This document shows, in pieces, positions 1-10,955 of a stretch of DNA of 64,000 nucleotides. This stretch comes from Zygnema cylindricum (taxonomy: Eukaryota > Streptophyta > Zygnematophyceae > Zygnematales > Zygnemataceae). The notes beneath the pieces were generated by a model. The model saw only the letters and a list, made by a program, of their open reading frames with translations, had not been told where the DNA came from and did not search any database. The stretch covers positions 166,310 through 230,309 of the forward strand of contig JBBHKE010000773.1 in the NCBI GenBank assembly GCA_037447655.1, in the 5' to 3' direction. The translations under genes were made by a program, and so were the position numbers. Every line of letters starts with the position of its first letter. Position 1 is the stretch's first letter.

Positions 1-770
1 TACCTATGCGCCGTAGGGGTTACTAGTGGGCGGCTTGACATCACGGTGTTGAAAGGAGCTTGCTGAGAGAATCCAGAAATATCACAAATTGGCGGGGTAA
101 TCTATGGGACGCACATCTATTTTTCCAAGCGACCAGTAGAAAACGCATTTGAGTATTTCGATCGTTTTAGAAGACACAGTGTGACTCGTCAGGCAATCTA
201 GGACCACGGTCTTCTATTATGGGATGTTTTTTGTGACCGACCGGGCTCGACAACGACTCCACGGTATTCCAAGCCTCCCCAATCTACACTCGTATACGTA
301 ACTCCCAAATTCTAAGAGAGTCGTTCGAGGAAAGTTGTGGCACTACAGTTCGGCGGGTGATCATTGGGGATGCCGCGTATCCATTATCCAATTTTTTGAT
401 CAAAGATTATAGAGCAAGAGCTAGTAGAGATATAGGGAAAAATGCTTTTGATAAAGCATTATCAATTGGGCGGGTTCATATAGAAATGGCGTTCGACGTT
501 TTGAAACGGCGGTTCGAAATATTGAGGCGCATAGCGGTTAATGAGGAAATGGTTCCAACTGTTGATGTGGCTTGTTGTGTTTTATACAACTTCATCATTC
601 CCAATGGAGAGCCATTACCTGCACGGTGGAGGCAATTTCGGATGCCGAATGCACAAAATGGTGTGAGACCACTTTCTCGAGGTGGAAGGAACACGGCGAG
701 AGATGCGTTATTTCGTCAATTTTGTAACGACGATAATGTTGTGGCCGAAAATGATGAAGTGAATGAATGA
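1..770 (+). pseudogene. PIF/Harbinger-type DDE transposase, C-terminal part open
   Basis: The open part (from 357, 137 codons) matches the C-terminal half of the PIF/Harbinger (DDE_Tnp_4, HARBI1-like) nuclease, which cuts and joins DNA during cut-and-paste transposition. Visible motifs are GDAAYPL (second catalytic Asp, codon 5) and IEMAF..LKRRF (catalytic Glu, codon 43), the family's usual pair. Upstream (about 70-356) the same protein is readable only in pieces, with stops and frameshifts. GTHI near 100-110 sits where the first catalytic Asp motif (DGTH) belongs, but the Asp reads as Tyr. The ATG at 357 is therefore only the first Met of a broken gene. A Myb-like partner lies at 1886-3215 on the other strand, the usual second gene of plant Harbinger elements. 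Family assignment is confident; activity is very unlikely. Confidence 0.8.
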
Positions 771-1885
771 TATTCCTCCAACTGCTACGATTTGAAAATT
801 TGATTTTTTATTTCACAATTGGAAACATTTGAATATTACCAAAAAAAAAAATGGAAAGAAACTTTTGAGGGTTAACTTGCTTGCTTTATTTATTCAGCGA
901 CATTTAATTATATTTTTAACGGATTTTATATTGTCTCATTATTCCTTTGTCATGCACTGTTTGTCCCTTGTTGTTTCGTGTTGTTTTTATTCGGAGTTAT
1001 CTTGAAAAAATCGTTAATTTTTATTATTATAATGCATTTAATTAATACATGGGTATTTTGTACTTAACTGGGCATGCAAAAGTTTGGTTACAATTAACAA
1101 ACAATTGCCAACTCCATACCATATAATTATCTACATAGAATATTAAAATATCAATATAATAATAGATGCACACATTTGTATGTTTCTACACGAAGCAACT
1201 ATCAACATGCTCCGGACAAACCATAAACAAATAACTTTATTTCCTCATTTTAACGCAATGTGTTTTCAACCCGTTTGATTACATCGTTGAAGTTTCAAAA
1301 AGTGAGACGACCCTCTAGGGATATACAAACACACAAGTGACCACTCATATATGTCTTAGATAAAGAGCAACGTAGAACTCATTTTAGATCAATCGTTGAT
1401 CAATCATCTATATTAGATTACGAAACAAATCCAACAAAAAACTATACAAAACAAATTCAACAAAAAACTAGCTTTATTAATGTATTTGCTTGGCTGGTTC
1501 TTTGTATCCTAGATATCGTATCTTTCTTTCATTGTTCATATATTAGTACGCTAATATACACATATAGTGACTGTTTTTCAATATATTACATCTGTTGCTC
1601 GTTTGATATCCGATCCTGAATTGCTCGCCTTCCTCTTTTTGATCCCTGCATTTCAACAACGCGTATTCGTTAGGATAACGCACATTTTAGTAGATTCCCA
1701 TTCCATTGGACACCCATTTCATTTGACACCCATTTCATTCGATTCTATCATTTTTTTCATCAAAAATAATAAGTTGTTTTATCTGTTGTTGTTTATAATA
1801 ATTTTTGTGTGTTAAACATTTGTAAGCGTACAAAAACATATCTCCATCATTTTTATCTTTAAATATGAACACCATGTTTAAAGCA
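771..1885. other. AT-rich spacer inside the Harbinger remnant, no gene seen
   Basis: It lies between the stop of the transposase and the stop of the convergent Myb-like pseudogene. The only open frame (1567-1815) is short and hydrophobic, with no recognisable motif. I see no terminal inverted repeat that would define the ends of the DNA transposon. Confidence 0.5.
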
Positions 1886-3215
1886 TTATAGCCTTAATTT
1901 CTTTGCCTCATTTTTGGCCTTCATCGCCTCAGTTTGTGCCTCCAGTTCCCGAATTGCCAACAAACGATCTTCTCTTTCATTCTTTTTCTTTTCTTTTGCC
2001 TTTTTCTCTTCATCATCCTTCTCCCTGCATCTAATCTCAAATGCGAGTCTCTGCTCTGCTATGTCATTTTATGTTTTTTTGGCTGGTATGTCATTTTGTG
2101 CTTTTTTGGCATCGCTCTCCTATAAAATATATTCTTTATTACTTTGCTCCACTCCCTTAATGATCCCCGTGATTTTCCCGACTATTTCATTGAGTTGTTC
2201 TTCCCCTTCGTCTTGTTTTATACCTCCCTCATAATCATCCACTCTCCTAATTTTTGTTCAAAAATCCTGGGTATTTTTTTAGAGTTCGCATTGAACTGCC
2301 AACTAGCCGGTTGCCTTCCCATAGCTTGCCTTTTTGGTTGACGTGAGAATTAAGAGCTCGTGGGTGAGCCAATCACACGAGGTAATACATCATCCTCTTG
2401 ATTGCAAGCCCCCTTAAACATTTCCTCAATTTCATCTGTCTCCTCTTCCTCACTCCTTTTGTTAGGACACCAATCATCCGCTATTATAGGATGAGTATAC
2501 ATGCTCCCTATCTCACCACCCTTATTCGACGCACCTGTACTATTGAATCTTTATTTTCCTTTACTTTTCTCTACCTCACTATTTTCCTCTATCTCGTGTT
2601 TAGTCTTCCCCCTCCTGTATATTTATTTGATTTTTCAATTCTCTCATCTACCTCATTGTTTTTCTTCCCCTTTTCTTTTCCACTTTTCTCACCCAACTCT
2701 CGAACTTCTCCGAACTCCATTCTTCCCCTTTTCAATCCCGTTGTGTTAAACCTCCTTTGTAAAATTGGTTCCAATATATTAAAATAAAACCATGCAGGAC
2801 TTTCTCCCGTTTGTTGTTCGTGCGTCACTTGTGCTCTATACTTCTTCCTTTGATCATTTACCTTTTGTTTACACGAGACTAACGTCCTAGTTTTGCTACC
2901 TGGCACCTTATTCACGCTAATCGCTATTGTGCTCTATACTTCTTCCTTTGATCATTTACCTTTTGTTTACACGAGACTAACGTCCTAGTTTTGCTACCTG
3001 GCACCTTATTCACGCTAATCGCTATTTTGTCCCAGTGTTCTGTTGCAGTCTCTTCCGGGCTCTTGTTGGAATTTGCCCCAACTGACCAAAAGGACCTCTA
3101 ATTCTTCTTTTGACCAACGGTCACCATCCGAGTCCTCTTTCCTTAGAACATCGTCTGTGGTTAATACTTGTGTTAATTGACTAGCTGTTGGCGGATTGCT
3201 TACGTGGTACTCCAT
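1886..3215 (-). pseudogene. Myb/SANT-like (trihelix-type) Harbinger accessory protein, broken
   Basis: Read on the minus strand from 3215, an acidic N-terminus leads into a Myb/trihelix-like helix (W-SKEE-LEVLLVSW). After a frame change this continues with WDKIA..VN, a CKQKVNDQRKKYRA block and a WFYF..LEPIL block. The last 60 codons, ending at 1888, are a charged coiled coil (REKDDEEKKAKEKKK, then EDRLLAIRELEAQTEAMK). This layout fits the DNA-binding partner of plant PIF/Harbinger transposases, which recruits the nuclease to the element ends. Breaks seen are a frameshift near 3060, an exact 98-bp tandem duplication at 2831-3026 and several stops between 2030 and 2590. It could instead be a host trihelix pseudogene, but the neighbouring transposase argues for a transposon gene. 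Confidence 0.6.
2831..3026. repeat. Exact 98-bp tandem duplication
   Basis: Bases 2831-2928 and 2929-3026 are two identical head-to-tail copies of 98 bp. The unit lies in the Myb-like pseudogene and is not a multiple of three, so it shifts the reading frame. The identity of the copies implies a recent duplication or an assembly duplication. Confidence 0.9.
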
Positions 3216-3239
3216 CTCTTTACTTTAGACTTTTATAAT

Positions 3240-4018
3240 TCAACTTTCAAATCACTGATAAGGGAGGGTGATAAAGAAAGAGGGAAGGAGAAAGTGAGTG
3301 AGGAAGGGAGTGGAGAGAAGGTGGGCAATAAGGGAGGGAATGAGAGAAAGGGTGGGATAGAGGGAGGGAGGGAGGGAAGGAGGGGGAGAGAGAGAGTGAG
3401 AGAGGGAGGGAGGGAGGGAGGGAGAGAGAGAGTGAGAGAAGGTAAGGAGGGAGGGAGGGCAGATTGGGAAGGAGGGAGGGCAGATAGGGTGGGAAGGAGG
3501 GCAGGTTGGAGGGAGGGAAGGAGGGAGGGACCGAAAAAGAGTGTGAGGGAGGGCAGATTGCGAGGATGGGTGAGCAGATTATGAGGGAGAGAGGTGAGTT
3601 TGGGATGAAGGGAGGGAGGGAGGGAGGGAGGGAGGGAAGGAGGGAGGGTGGGAGGGAGGGCATATAGGCAGGGAGTGAGGGAGGGTGGGAGGGTGGGGGG
3701 TAAATTGATAGGGTGGAAAGAGGGAGGGTGGGAGGGAGGACAAATCGGGAGGGAGGAATAGAGGGAGAGAGGGAGGGACAAAAGGAGGGAGAGAGATAAG
3801 GAGGGAGGGAGAGAGAGAGGGAGGGAGGGAGAGTAGTTTGGGTGGGAGAGTAGTTTGGGAGGGATTGAGGGAGAGTGGGGGGGTAGAATGGAGAGAGACA
3901 GAGCTGGATGGTGAGAGGGAAAGAGAAAGAGGGAGAGAGAGAGGGAGTAGGGGGGAGGGAGGGTGGGCGTGTGGACAGATTTGGAGGGAGGGAGAAAAGG
4001 AGGAGGGAGAGACCATTA
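3240..4018. repeat. Polypurine (GGGA/GAGG)n low-complexity tract
   Basis: Nearly 800 bases are almost purely A and G on the plus strand, dominated by GGGA and GAGAGA runs. The complementary strand reads as Ser-Leu-Pro-Pro repeats in all frames, so its long open frames are not genes. The strand asymmetry allows triplex (H-DNA) and G-quadruplex formation. Confidence 0.92.
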
Positions 4019-4759
4019 TAATCTAAAAAAAGGGAACTTATATCTGAATTAACGAGAACTAGTTGAATGAAACACATTCTCATCTCCTCTATTTTTGATT
4101 TTATTTTCTTTAGAATATTTGTAGAAAACAAGAGTTTTCCGCGGATATCATTTAACAAAAATTAAACAATACTAACAATCATAAATTAACATAACAATCA
4201 AAATACAATTTGCAAAGTAAACATGTAACAACTCAAAATAACAAGCAACTAGGATATTGATCACAACAAATAAGACTTAATAATTAGCCTAAACAAGATT
4301 TTTGTGAAGAATAAAAAACAATTTCGAAATAAGTAAAAGATATATATTTACATATGAATAACTAAATAAAGAAAAAAAATATGACTCACTGGGTACCTTC
4401 TTCTCTACAATGCGCAAAGAGGCGCCCGCTTTCCACTCAATGGGACTGATGTCACACATAACGTCAAAACATGGAATATAAATCAAGGTTCAGGAGAAAA
4501 AGAATAAACGCAACAAAAAAAAATAAGTATGAGGAAATGGGAGAAGAGAGAAAAAAAAAGAACGATGGAAAAAAAAACTAGGATACAACTTTTAGGCGAG
4601 AATGGTAGTACAACAACAATAACAGGTAAACATAAAGAGGAAGAGGAGTCAAAAAGAGGGAAAGGAGGGAGAGAAGGAGATATAAAGAGATATAGGCATA
4701 TAGGGAGAGAGAGAGAGATATTTGCCTTTTTTTACGAAATATTGATCAACTCCTCTTCT
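4019..4759. other. AT-rich spacer between two polypurine tracts, no gene seen
   Basis: AT-rich sequence without motif-bearing open frames. The short frames at 4289-4486 (-) and 4529-4762 (+) are lysine or serine low complexity and match nothing I recognise. Confidence 0.5.
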
Positions 4760-5640
4760 TAGCAAGGGAGAGAGGGAGGGAGGGAGGGAGAGGGAGAGGG
4801 GGGGAGTGAGGGCGGGAAAGGGAAGAGGGAGAGCGATAAAGGGGGAGAGAGAGGGAGAGAGAGGGAGAGAGAGGAAGAGGGAGGGAGGGGGGAGAGAGGG
4901 AGGGAGAGGGAGGGAGAGGGAGAGGGAGGGAGAGAGAGGGAGGGAGAGGGAGAGGGAGGGAGAGAGAGGGAGATAGAGGGAGAGAGGGGGAGAGGGTTAG
5001 AGAGGGGGAGAGAGGGGGAGATGGGGGAGAGAGGGACAGAGAAGGAGAGAGAGGGGGGAGAGAGGGAGGGAGCAGGAGGTAGGGTGAGAGAGAGGGAGGG
5101 AGAGAGAGAGGGAGGGAGGATGGGAAGGAGGGAGGGGAGGAGGGTGAGAGCGAGGAGGAAGGGAGAGTGAGAGGGAGGGAGGATGGGAGGGAGGGAGGGG
5201 AGGAGGGTGAGAGAGAGGAGGGAAAGAGAGAGATAGGGATGGGAAGGCAGATTAGGAGGGAGGGAGGGCAGAATGGGAGGGAGGGAGAGTAGATTGAGAG
5301 GGAGGGAGGGATGGAGGGAGGGGGAGGGAGAGGTAGGGAGAGAGGGAGGCGAGGGATAAAAGGAGGGAATGAGTGAGGGAGTTAGGGAGGGAGGGATAGT
5401 GGGAGGGAGGGAGGGAGGGAGGGAGGGATAAAAAGAGGGAGGGTGGGCAGATTGTGAGAGAGGGAGGTATGGGAGGAGGGAGATGGAGGGTGAGAGAGAA
5501 GAGGGATGTTGAGAGAGGAAGGGAGGGAGAGAGAGAGGGAAGGAGTAAGGGATGGAGGGAGGGCAGTTTGGGAAGGTGGGAGGGCAAATTGGGAAGGTGG
5601 GAGGGCAGTTTGGGAGGGAGAGAAAGTGAATGAATGGGGG
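4760..5640. repeat. Second polypurine (GGGAGAGA/GGGAGGGA)n tract
   Basis: About 880 bases of almost uninterrupted purines on the plus strand. The open frames on the complement (Ser/Leu/Pro repeats, including one of 389 codons) are by-products of the repeat. It starts about 740 bases after the first tract and uses related but not identical units. Confidence 0.92.
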
Positions 5641-7846
5641 GAAAAAATGGTGAAGAAAGGATAGTTTAATGTTTAGTGTTAAAAGAGGGCAAAAAATCAA
5701 AAAGAGGAGAAAGTAAAATGTAAGAAAGAAGTTTGGTTTAAGCAGGATTTTACAAGTTGTTTTTGTTTGTTTTTTTCCCCACTTTTTTTTTTCGGGTGAT
5801 GTTTGTTTGTTGGTTTTTTTTTTTAACCGTCCCTTTTTGTTTGGATGTCTCGGCCGGTCACCGTGGAAAAAATATATGTTATTATACGTATGAAAAACGA
5901 TGGTTTGGTACGGACGGATTTGAGTCATTCGGCGCTTAATCGTACGGCAACATGAATCACATCACGACGTTTTTGTTGACGTCAGATGATGTCAAGAGCA
6001 ATTCAAGTCCAAACAAAAAAAAAGGACATTCGTTTCTTCATCTCATTCACCATTTGTTTCTAGTGTGAATCTTGCAAGTGGAACGCTTAGTTTTGAACTA
6101 TGAAAAAAACCTATTCGCACGTGTCACACGATTTAAACATTTTCGTAATAGGGAAAGTACACGATATTATTATTTTTTTTTCCGTTGCAAGCATGTACGT
6201 AAATAAAATAGAACGGCCTCGGACCTCCACTGGGTCTTTCAAAAACTTTACACAGCCGTCATTTGTCGCACTCTTTATTCATAGAATGAAACGCGACAAC
6301 TTTTGTCTCATTTGAAAGAGCTTTGAAAAAAAAACTTTTGACCTCCTTTACGTGTCACTCGGTTGTCGATAGAGGAAAGACAAAATAGCGAGATAATAAA
6401 GCCACGACGAACAAGTTGCGACAGTGTAACAAATACGCATGACGTCGACAATGTCGTAGAATACTAGACGTCACAAAATGATGACGTCTACAATGTCAAA
6501 AAACTGCATGGCGTCTACAAAAGTCACTATACTAAGCGTCTACATTGTCACGAGAGATCAATTTTGTTTTCGGCCATTGGAAGACCAAGAAAACTACAGT
6601 ACACCGTGTAACGCTATTAGGGTCATGAAACCAAAACTTCTGTCTTGTAACTTTGTTTTTAGCGAAGATTCTCCCAACTACTTTCAGAGTATTGGTATAT
6701 AAAGAAATGAAGTCGTTGCTTTAGATTGTGACGGATGTAGATGTGGGTGTAATTTGTGACGGTTGTAGACGACTGCAAAACTCGCGACAATCGATGACGA
6801 TTACAAAGTAGCAACGGTTGTAGGTGTCTAGCTACTTGTGACATTGTAGATGTTTAGGGTTTGTGTCATTTTGACGTCACGCTCAAATCATGACAGCTTT
6901 GACGTCACAAATTCTAAAATTTCCGCCATGGTTTCCCAAGTTTGTTTTTTAGTATTTCTCACTCTACTTGCCATCAAAATATGATCAAACATTGTAAAAA
7001 AAAATCGTTTTTAGAGATCTTTTGTTTGATACCATTATTGACTTTTTTCATTGCAAGAATTGTGAGATGGACCCAATAGTGGGAGCTAGAGAAAGAGAGA
7101 GGAGCTTTCATGGACTTCGCTTTTGCGAAATGGCGTCCGTTGTTTGAGACCCCCTCAATGGCCCTTGTACAGAAAAAAGCGCACGGAAAAAAGTCACGCA
7201 TAGGTTGGAAACGTGCAGTGGGTTTTTTTTTGTACTTAGGGCACAAAAATTGTCAAAAACTCCCGACACGTGCGACATCATTTGCCTTTTTACTCACCTC
7301 ATGGAACTTTATTTTAAATCACCTCGCGAGGTGAATTTATATATAGTTTGAAAATGAGCTAAAATGACGCAAAAGTGGGTCGAAATGCGCTAAACGACAA
7401 ACTGTGTCGCGCTACACGACAAACCACAATACATGTAAAGTTTTAACTTGTCGCAACTTGTACGACACTAATTTCAATTTTTTGGTACGGTTGCGGATTT
7501 TCTCGTTTTTTTCCCAGTTATGGAGGAAAACGATAGAAAATAACTCTAACTTTAGCACATGCAAAGTACCTTTAGTGTTAATATTGTTTCGCCACTTAAA
7601 ACATTTTTTCTCCATACACACTAGTCATATATTCAATTTGAGATCGCCAATCGGAAGCTGAGAGTCTTACCTTCCAATCGCAACCGTCAGATCTATAGCT
7701 TGAAAAGTGTGTACAAAGAAAAGATGTATTAAGTAGCAAAAAAACATTAATCCTAATAGCGGTAAGTGTAGCGTACAGTACAATACAGTCGTACAGTGAA
7801 TGTTCACTACAAAACAAAGTTTGTTCGTTAGCGAGGACTACATGAG
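5641..7846. other. Non-coding spacer with degenerate dispersed repeats
   Basis: No coding region is supported. Phrases such as TGTGACGGTTGTAGACG and GACGTCTACAATGTC recur at 6400-6850 and again near 23150, 24010 and 25540, so this is old dispersed repeat DNA. A palindrome-centred repeat at 7300-7600 is listed separately. Confidence 0.5.
7300..7600. repeat. Palindrome-centred dispersed repeat, copy 1
   Basis: It contains a perfect 16-bp palindrome TCACCTCGCGAGGTGA (7319-7334) preceded by TTTAAA. It is followed by GGGTCGAAA near 7377 and by a block starting GGAGGAAAACGATAGAAAA near 7520. Copies with the same order lie at 24290-24560 and 26200-26470. Origin unknown. Confidence 0.55.
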
Positions 7847-8046
7847 TGTTCACATTTGTGTATTTTCTAGGTCTATATTAGGATAGGAAAAAGGCAGACG
7901 CAGTCTGCCTCTAACTCCCTTTTCCAAGCTCCCATACTTGTTCTAGTCACTAAAGGCTAGAGAGGGAGCTAGAGTCATGGCTCCCTAAGCTTTCTAGAGA
8001 GACAGGTAGCAGATAGGGTTGATTCAACAAAAGGGTTTTGATGGAC

Positions 8047-8063
8047 CCAGGAATTGATCCTGG
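8047..8063 (-). other. Antisense tRNA T-arm-like palindrome in the LTR
   Basis: CCAGG-N7-CCTGG. Read on the minus strand, CCAGGATCAATTCCTGG resembles the T-arm of initiator tRNA-Met. The same block sits at comparable places in the other LTRs (11319, 16911, 20066, 40751, 51296). It could be a Pol III B-box-like element, a processing signal or a binding site; none of these is shown. Confidence 0.45.
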
Positions 8064-8162
8064 TACCTACAGTCCGTCAAATCCCCCATAACCGTTAGCT
8101 TTATCTAATAGCCTAGGACCAATGCAATGAATTAGAAGGTATTCTACTAGTTTTAGCAAAAT

Positions 8163-8240
8163 AGTCCTTCTAGCCCGATTTGAACCAAGGTCTGCAGATA
8201 AGTATGTAGACCTACGCCTTAACCACTAAGGCACTAACGA
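8163..8240 (-). other. tRNA-derived sequence inside the A1 5' LTR
   Basis: On the minus strand a D-arm-like hairpin (GCCT-TAGTGGTTA-AGGC) is followed by a hairpin closed by AGGTCT/AGACCT and a T-arm-like GGTTCAAATC. These are recognisable Pol III A-box and B-box features. The acceptor stem does not pair convincingly, so it is probably a tRNA pseudogene or SINE head rather than a working tRNA. It is absent from the A2 LTRs and so was gained by this copy or lineage. Confidence 0.45.
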
Positions 8241-9060
8241 ATAGATACACATGATTCGTTTTACGCATATATATTTATTGATCTTAAGGACTAATTCGCA
8301 GCAGACTAACGAAAACGAGCATTAATCAATTATTGCATTGAAGCGAATCGAAGCCGTATAAATACAACTGATCAAACGGCCACCATTACAGCCACCACCC
8401 ACAATAAGATTTCGGCAGCCTTTCGAGATAGCCTCACGTGGTGCCACGTGGCGCCACATTATTTGATATAGGAGAAGATAGGAGGAGGAACCATAGCTCC
8501 CGATTTGGCAAATGTCACCTTGTAGACCATGTTGAACAATGGCCGTACAATAAGTACATCGCCCATCGTACCATCTTGTACTATATAGTGTTCCTATTGG
8601 ACTAGGGTTTAGTAGTAGGTAGTCGTGAGTAGGCAGACTAAGACTTAGTGATATTTAGGATCCTCTCTCTAAAAGAGCTTGTAACTATAAAGGTCATCTT
8701 TGACCAACCATAACTTAATGCTCGAGTGAGCAAATTCAGTGATTCTTTTTGCTGCGCACTCAAGGGAGTCCAACCTACACAGGGGTGTAGTCGGTTAGAG
8801 TATTTGCGTGCCAGGGTGGCACTTATTCAGTGGGAAAGTCAAAGTGGGGAATATTGTCCAAAATATATATTCAAGCTTTGCAATCAATGGTGGAACTGAG
8901 CACAAAGAAGGTCTTCTCTTCACTAGGGTGAAGGTGTATTGGGGTTTTGATTGTTAAGGGATCACTCATTTGGGTTTATGTCAACTTGGAGTCGGCACTA
9001 TCTAGATTTGCTTCTTTTGGATCTGCGAATTCCGTGGGCAATGGAGCCCATAGAATTTTA

Positions 9061-9075
9061 GGTTATGGGCCCACC
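9061..9075 (+). other. Primer binding site, half-tRNA (initiator Met) type
   Basis: GGTTATGGGCCCACC lies directly after the LTR end. Its complement is the anticodon arm of plant initiator tRNA-Met (GGTGGGCCCATAACC), not the tRNA 3' end. Drosophila copia and yeast Ty5 are primed by such a 5' half-tRNA. The first ATG of gag (9065) lies inside this site. Confidence 0.8.
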
Positions 9076-10180
9076 ATCTAGGGTGCCTATGTTTGATGGA
9101 ACAAGCTTCACTTATTGGGGATTTATGATAGAGGGATTGCTTTTCGAGAAGCACTTATGGGGAATTGTTTCGGGACAAGTGAGGTGTCCTCCACCGGGCT
9201 TTGGAGGAACTCACTATGGAGAATCATTTGGGGCTGCCGAGAAAATCAACCAGAGTTTAGATGCAAAGGAAGGTGAAGGGAAAATCATTGCCATGGAAGG
9301 GGAAAAATGGGAGAATGGAAAAGGAACATCGATGGTGAGGGGAGCTAAGCTCTCGATTATGGTTCCACTTCTAAAGATTAAAACTGAAGAAAATGACAAA
9401 AATATATGGGAATACAAAATCACTATAGCAAATCATCTCATACTTAGAAACGTGTTTAATTCCATAGCTATCACTCTTATAAACTTAACGAATTCTTCAG
9501 AGATATGGGAATCACTAAGTCTGATTTATAAGAGTGAGACTGTTCAGAGGCAGCAATTAGTAAAACAAGAAATAGATGCCTATGTTTGTAAAGGCGATAG
9601 CATGATAGAGTTTTGCAATGATATTGCTGCGCTATATCTTGAGCTTGCTAGTGCGGGATATGTAGAATCTGAGGAGAGGAAAATTAATACACTGCTCATG
9701 AAACTCCTCGATGAGTACGAAAAAAACATCATTTGTCGTATGCAGGCAATAGATGGCTCCTCGTGGACTTGGAGCTTTACCATGGGGATAATTTTTGGGA
9801 GGGAAAGCACTTTCGAGCTTCGGAGGGGAATGGACAAGGTGAATGCATTTACAGCTGGTGGTGATTGGCGGAAGCGTGATGAGACGAACGGTGGTGACGA
9901 GCGGAAGCGTGATGAGAGGAAGAAAGACAAAGGTAAACCTTATTAGAACTTTGGTGGAAAGAGAGGGAGAGGAAAAGTAAAGGGAGCTTAAAAAAAAGGG
10001 GTTTGCTTCTTTTGTAGGGAACCGGGTCATTATATGGAGAAATGCCCTTGTTTGGAAGAACTTAGAAGTTGGAATGTCAATGAGAGGAAGAAAGGGAAGA
10101 GGAAAAAGAGGATGAAGAAATTTTGAAGCTTCTTCACATCGGTAGAATAGAGAAGAGAGAAAAGTACATAGAAATTCCAC
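9065..10180 (+). pseudogene. gag: Copia A1 Gag (capsid plus zinc knuckle)
   Basis: Gag forms the virus-like particle that packages the element RNA. The frame opens at the ATG in the primer site (MGPPSRVPMFDGTSFTYW, the copia-type gag start) and runs 293 codons with an UBN2-like capsid region (roughly codons 90-240). A TAG at 9944 ends it. The same protein resumes downstream with a CCHC zinc knuckle (CFFCREPGHYMEKC, near 10005-10045) and an acidic stretch, out of frame. It is closely similar to A2 gag (17956-19763). Relative to A2 the break is one stop plus small indels, so this copy cannot make full Gag. Confidence 0.85.
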
Positions 10181-10502
10181 GAAAGCAATAGTGTGCTTTT
10201 GGAGGTATAAGGGGAGTAAAGGGAAGGGAGGTACTTGAGGGATTTAGAAATAATGAGGATAATTTTATAAAGATGTTGGAAACAGAAAATTGGTCGGATA
10301 GGGAGACTTCAACGGATTCCGAGGAAAGGGGAGAAGTAAAACTAGAGGGGGTTTTAAAGGATAGGGGAAAAGAGATATATTTAATGAAAGGTTTAGGAGA
10401 GGAGAAATATTAATTGGGAATAAACTTAGAAGGTGATGGTGGAAGGAATTCCATGGGAGAGAGTAAGGAAAGTTCACAAAATGGGGTGAGTATCATGGAT
10501 AA

Positions 10503-10939
10503 AAATATGAGTACGGAAGACATAGATCTTATGAGGAACTTAGTGGGGGCACTTGTTTTTTGGGAAAATTTGTGGGGTAATTGGATTTGACATCACTAAT
10601 GGGAGTGATGCCATTTATGAAGGCGTGCCCGTAAAAGGGTTAGCATCCGGGTGTGTGTTGCAGATTGGAGATGGGGTTGGCTATTTGAACTGCAAGAGGG
10701 AAATCAGATTTTGTGTGGATGGAAAAGAGATGAGGTGGATAAAATCTTTACTCGGATTTATGAAAAGTGGGATGCTAAATAAAATGAGTGGTCGGCAAGT
10801 TGGAATGTTTATTTCAGCTCATCTAATAAACCTATTGAAATATGAGGGTATTTTCTTAAATTTTTATGAAAGGAAAAGAAAAAGAAAAACAAAAACAAAA
10901 AGGGGAGCGGGTGGTTGTTTTTTTTTGTGTGGGAGATGA
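10503..10939 (+). pseudogene. Residual copia RNase H fragment of A1
   Basis: After the acidic gag tail, the sequence passes straight into pieces matching the RNase H end of copia B2. GFDIT..SDAIYEGVP corresponds to TDITTWSDASYGDAP, then SGCVLQIGDG, then MRWIKSLLGFMKSG. The active-site Glu motif (MEAEYMA) and everything between protease and this point are missing. It cannot be an enzyme. The identical arrangement in A2 shows the deletion is ancestral to both copies. Confidence 0.75.
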
Positions 10940-10955
10940 AAAGAAAATAGACTAG

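Larger units (their letters stand above)
7847..9060 (+). repeat. 5' LTR of copia A1
   Basis: It begins TGTTCACATTTGTG at 7847 and ends directly before the primer site at 9061. Its last bases (ATTTTA) are mutated from the family's GTTTCA. The length is about 1.21 kb. It aligns with the A2 LTRs over the promoter half, including a CACGTGG box near 8445 and an ACTATAAAGGTCA promoter region near 8685-8700. Confidence 0.88.

Noticed and set aside
3233-4158. Long minus-strand frames of Ser-Leu-Pro-Pro repeats (up to 303 codons)
   Set aside because: They are the complement of a polypurine tract and are open in all frames because the repeat lacks stops; no gene signal.
4759-5928. 389-codon minus-strand frame
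   Set aside because: Same cause: translation of the second polypurine tract plus low-complexity flank.
8163-8240. Functional tRNA gene
   Set aside because: The acceptor stem does not pair and the anticodon arm is abnormal; only the D-arm and T-arm boxes are convincing.
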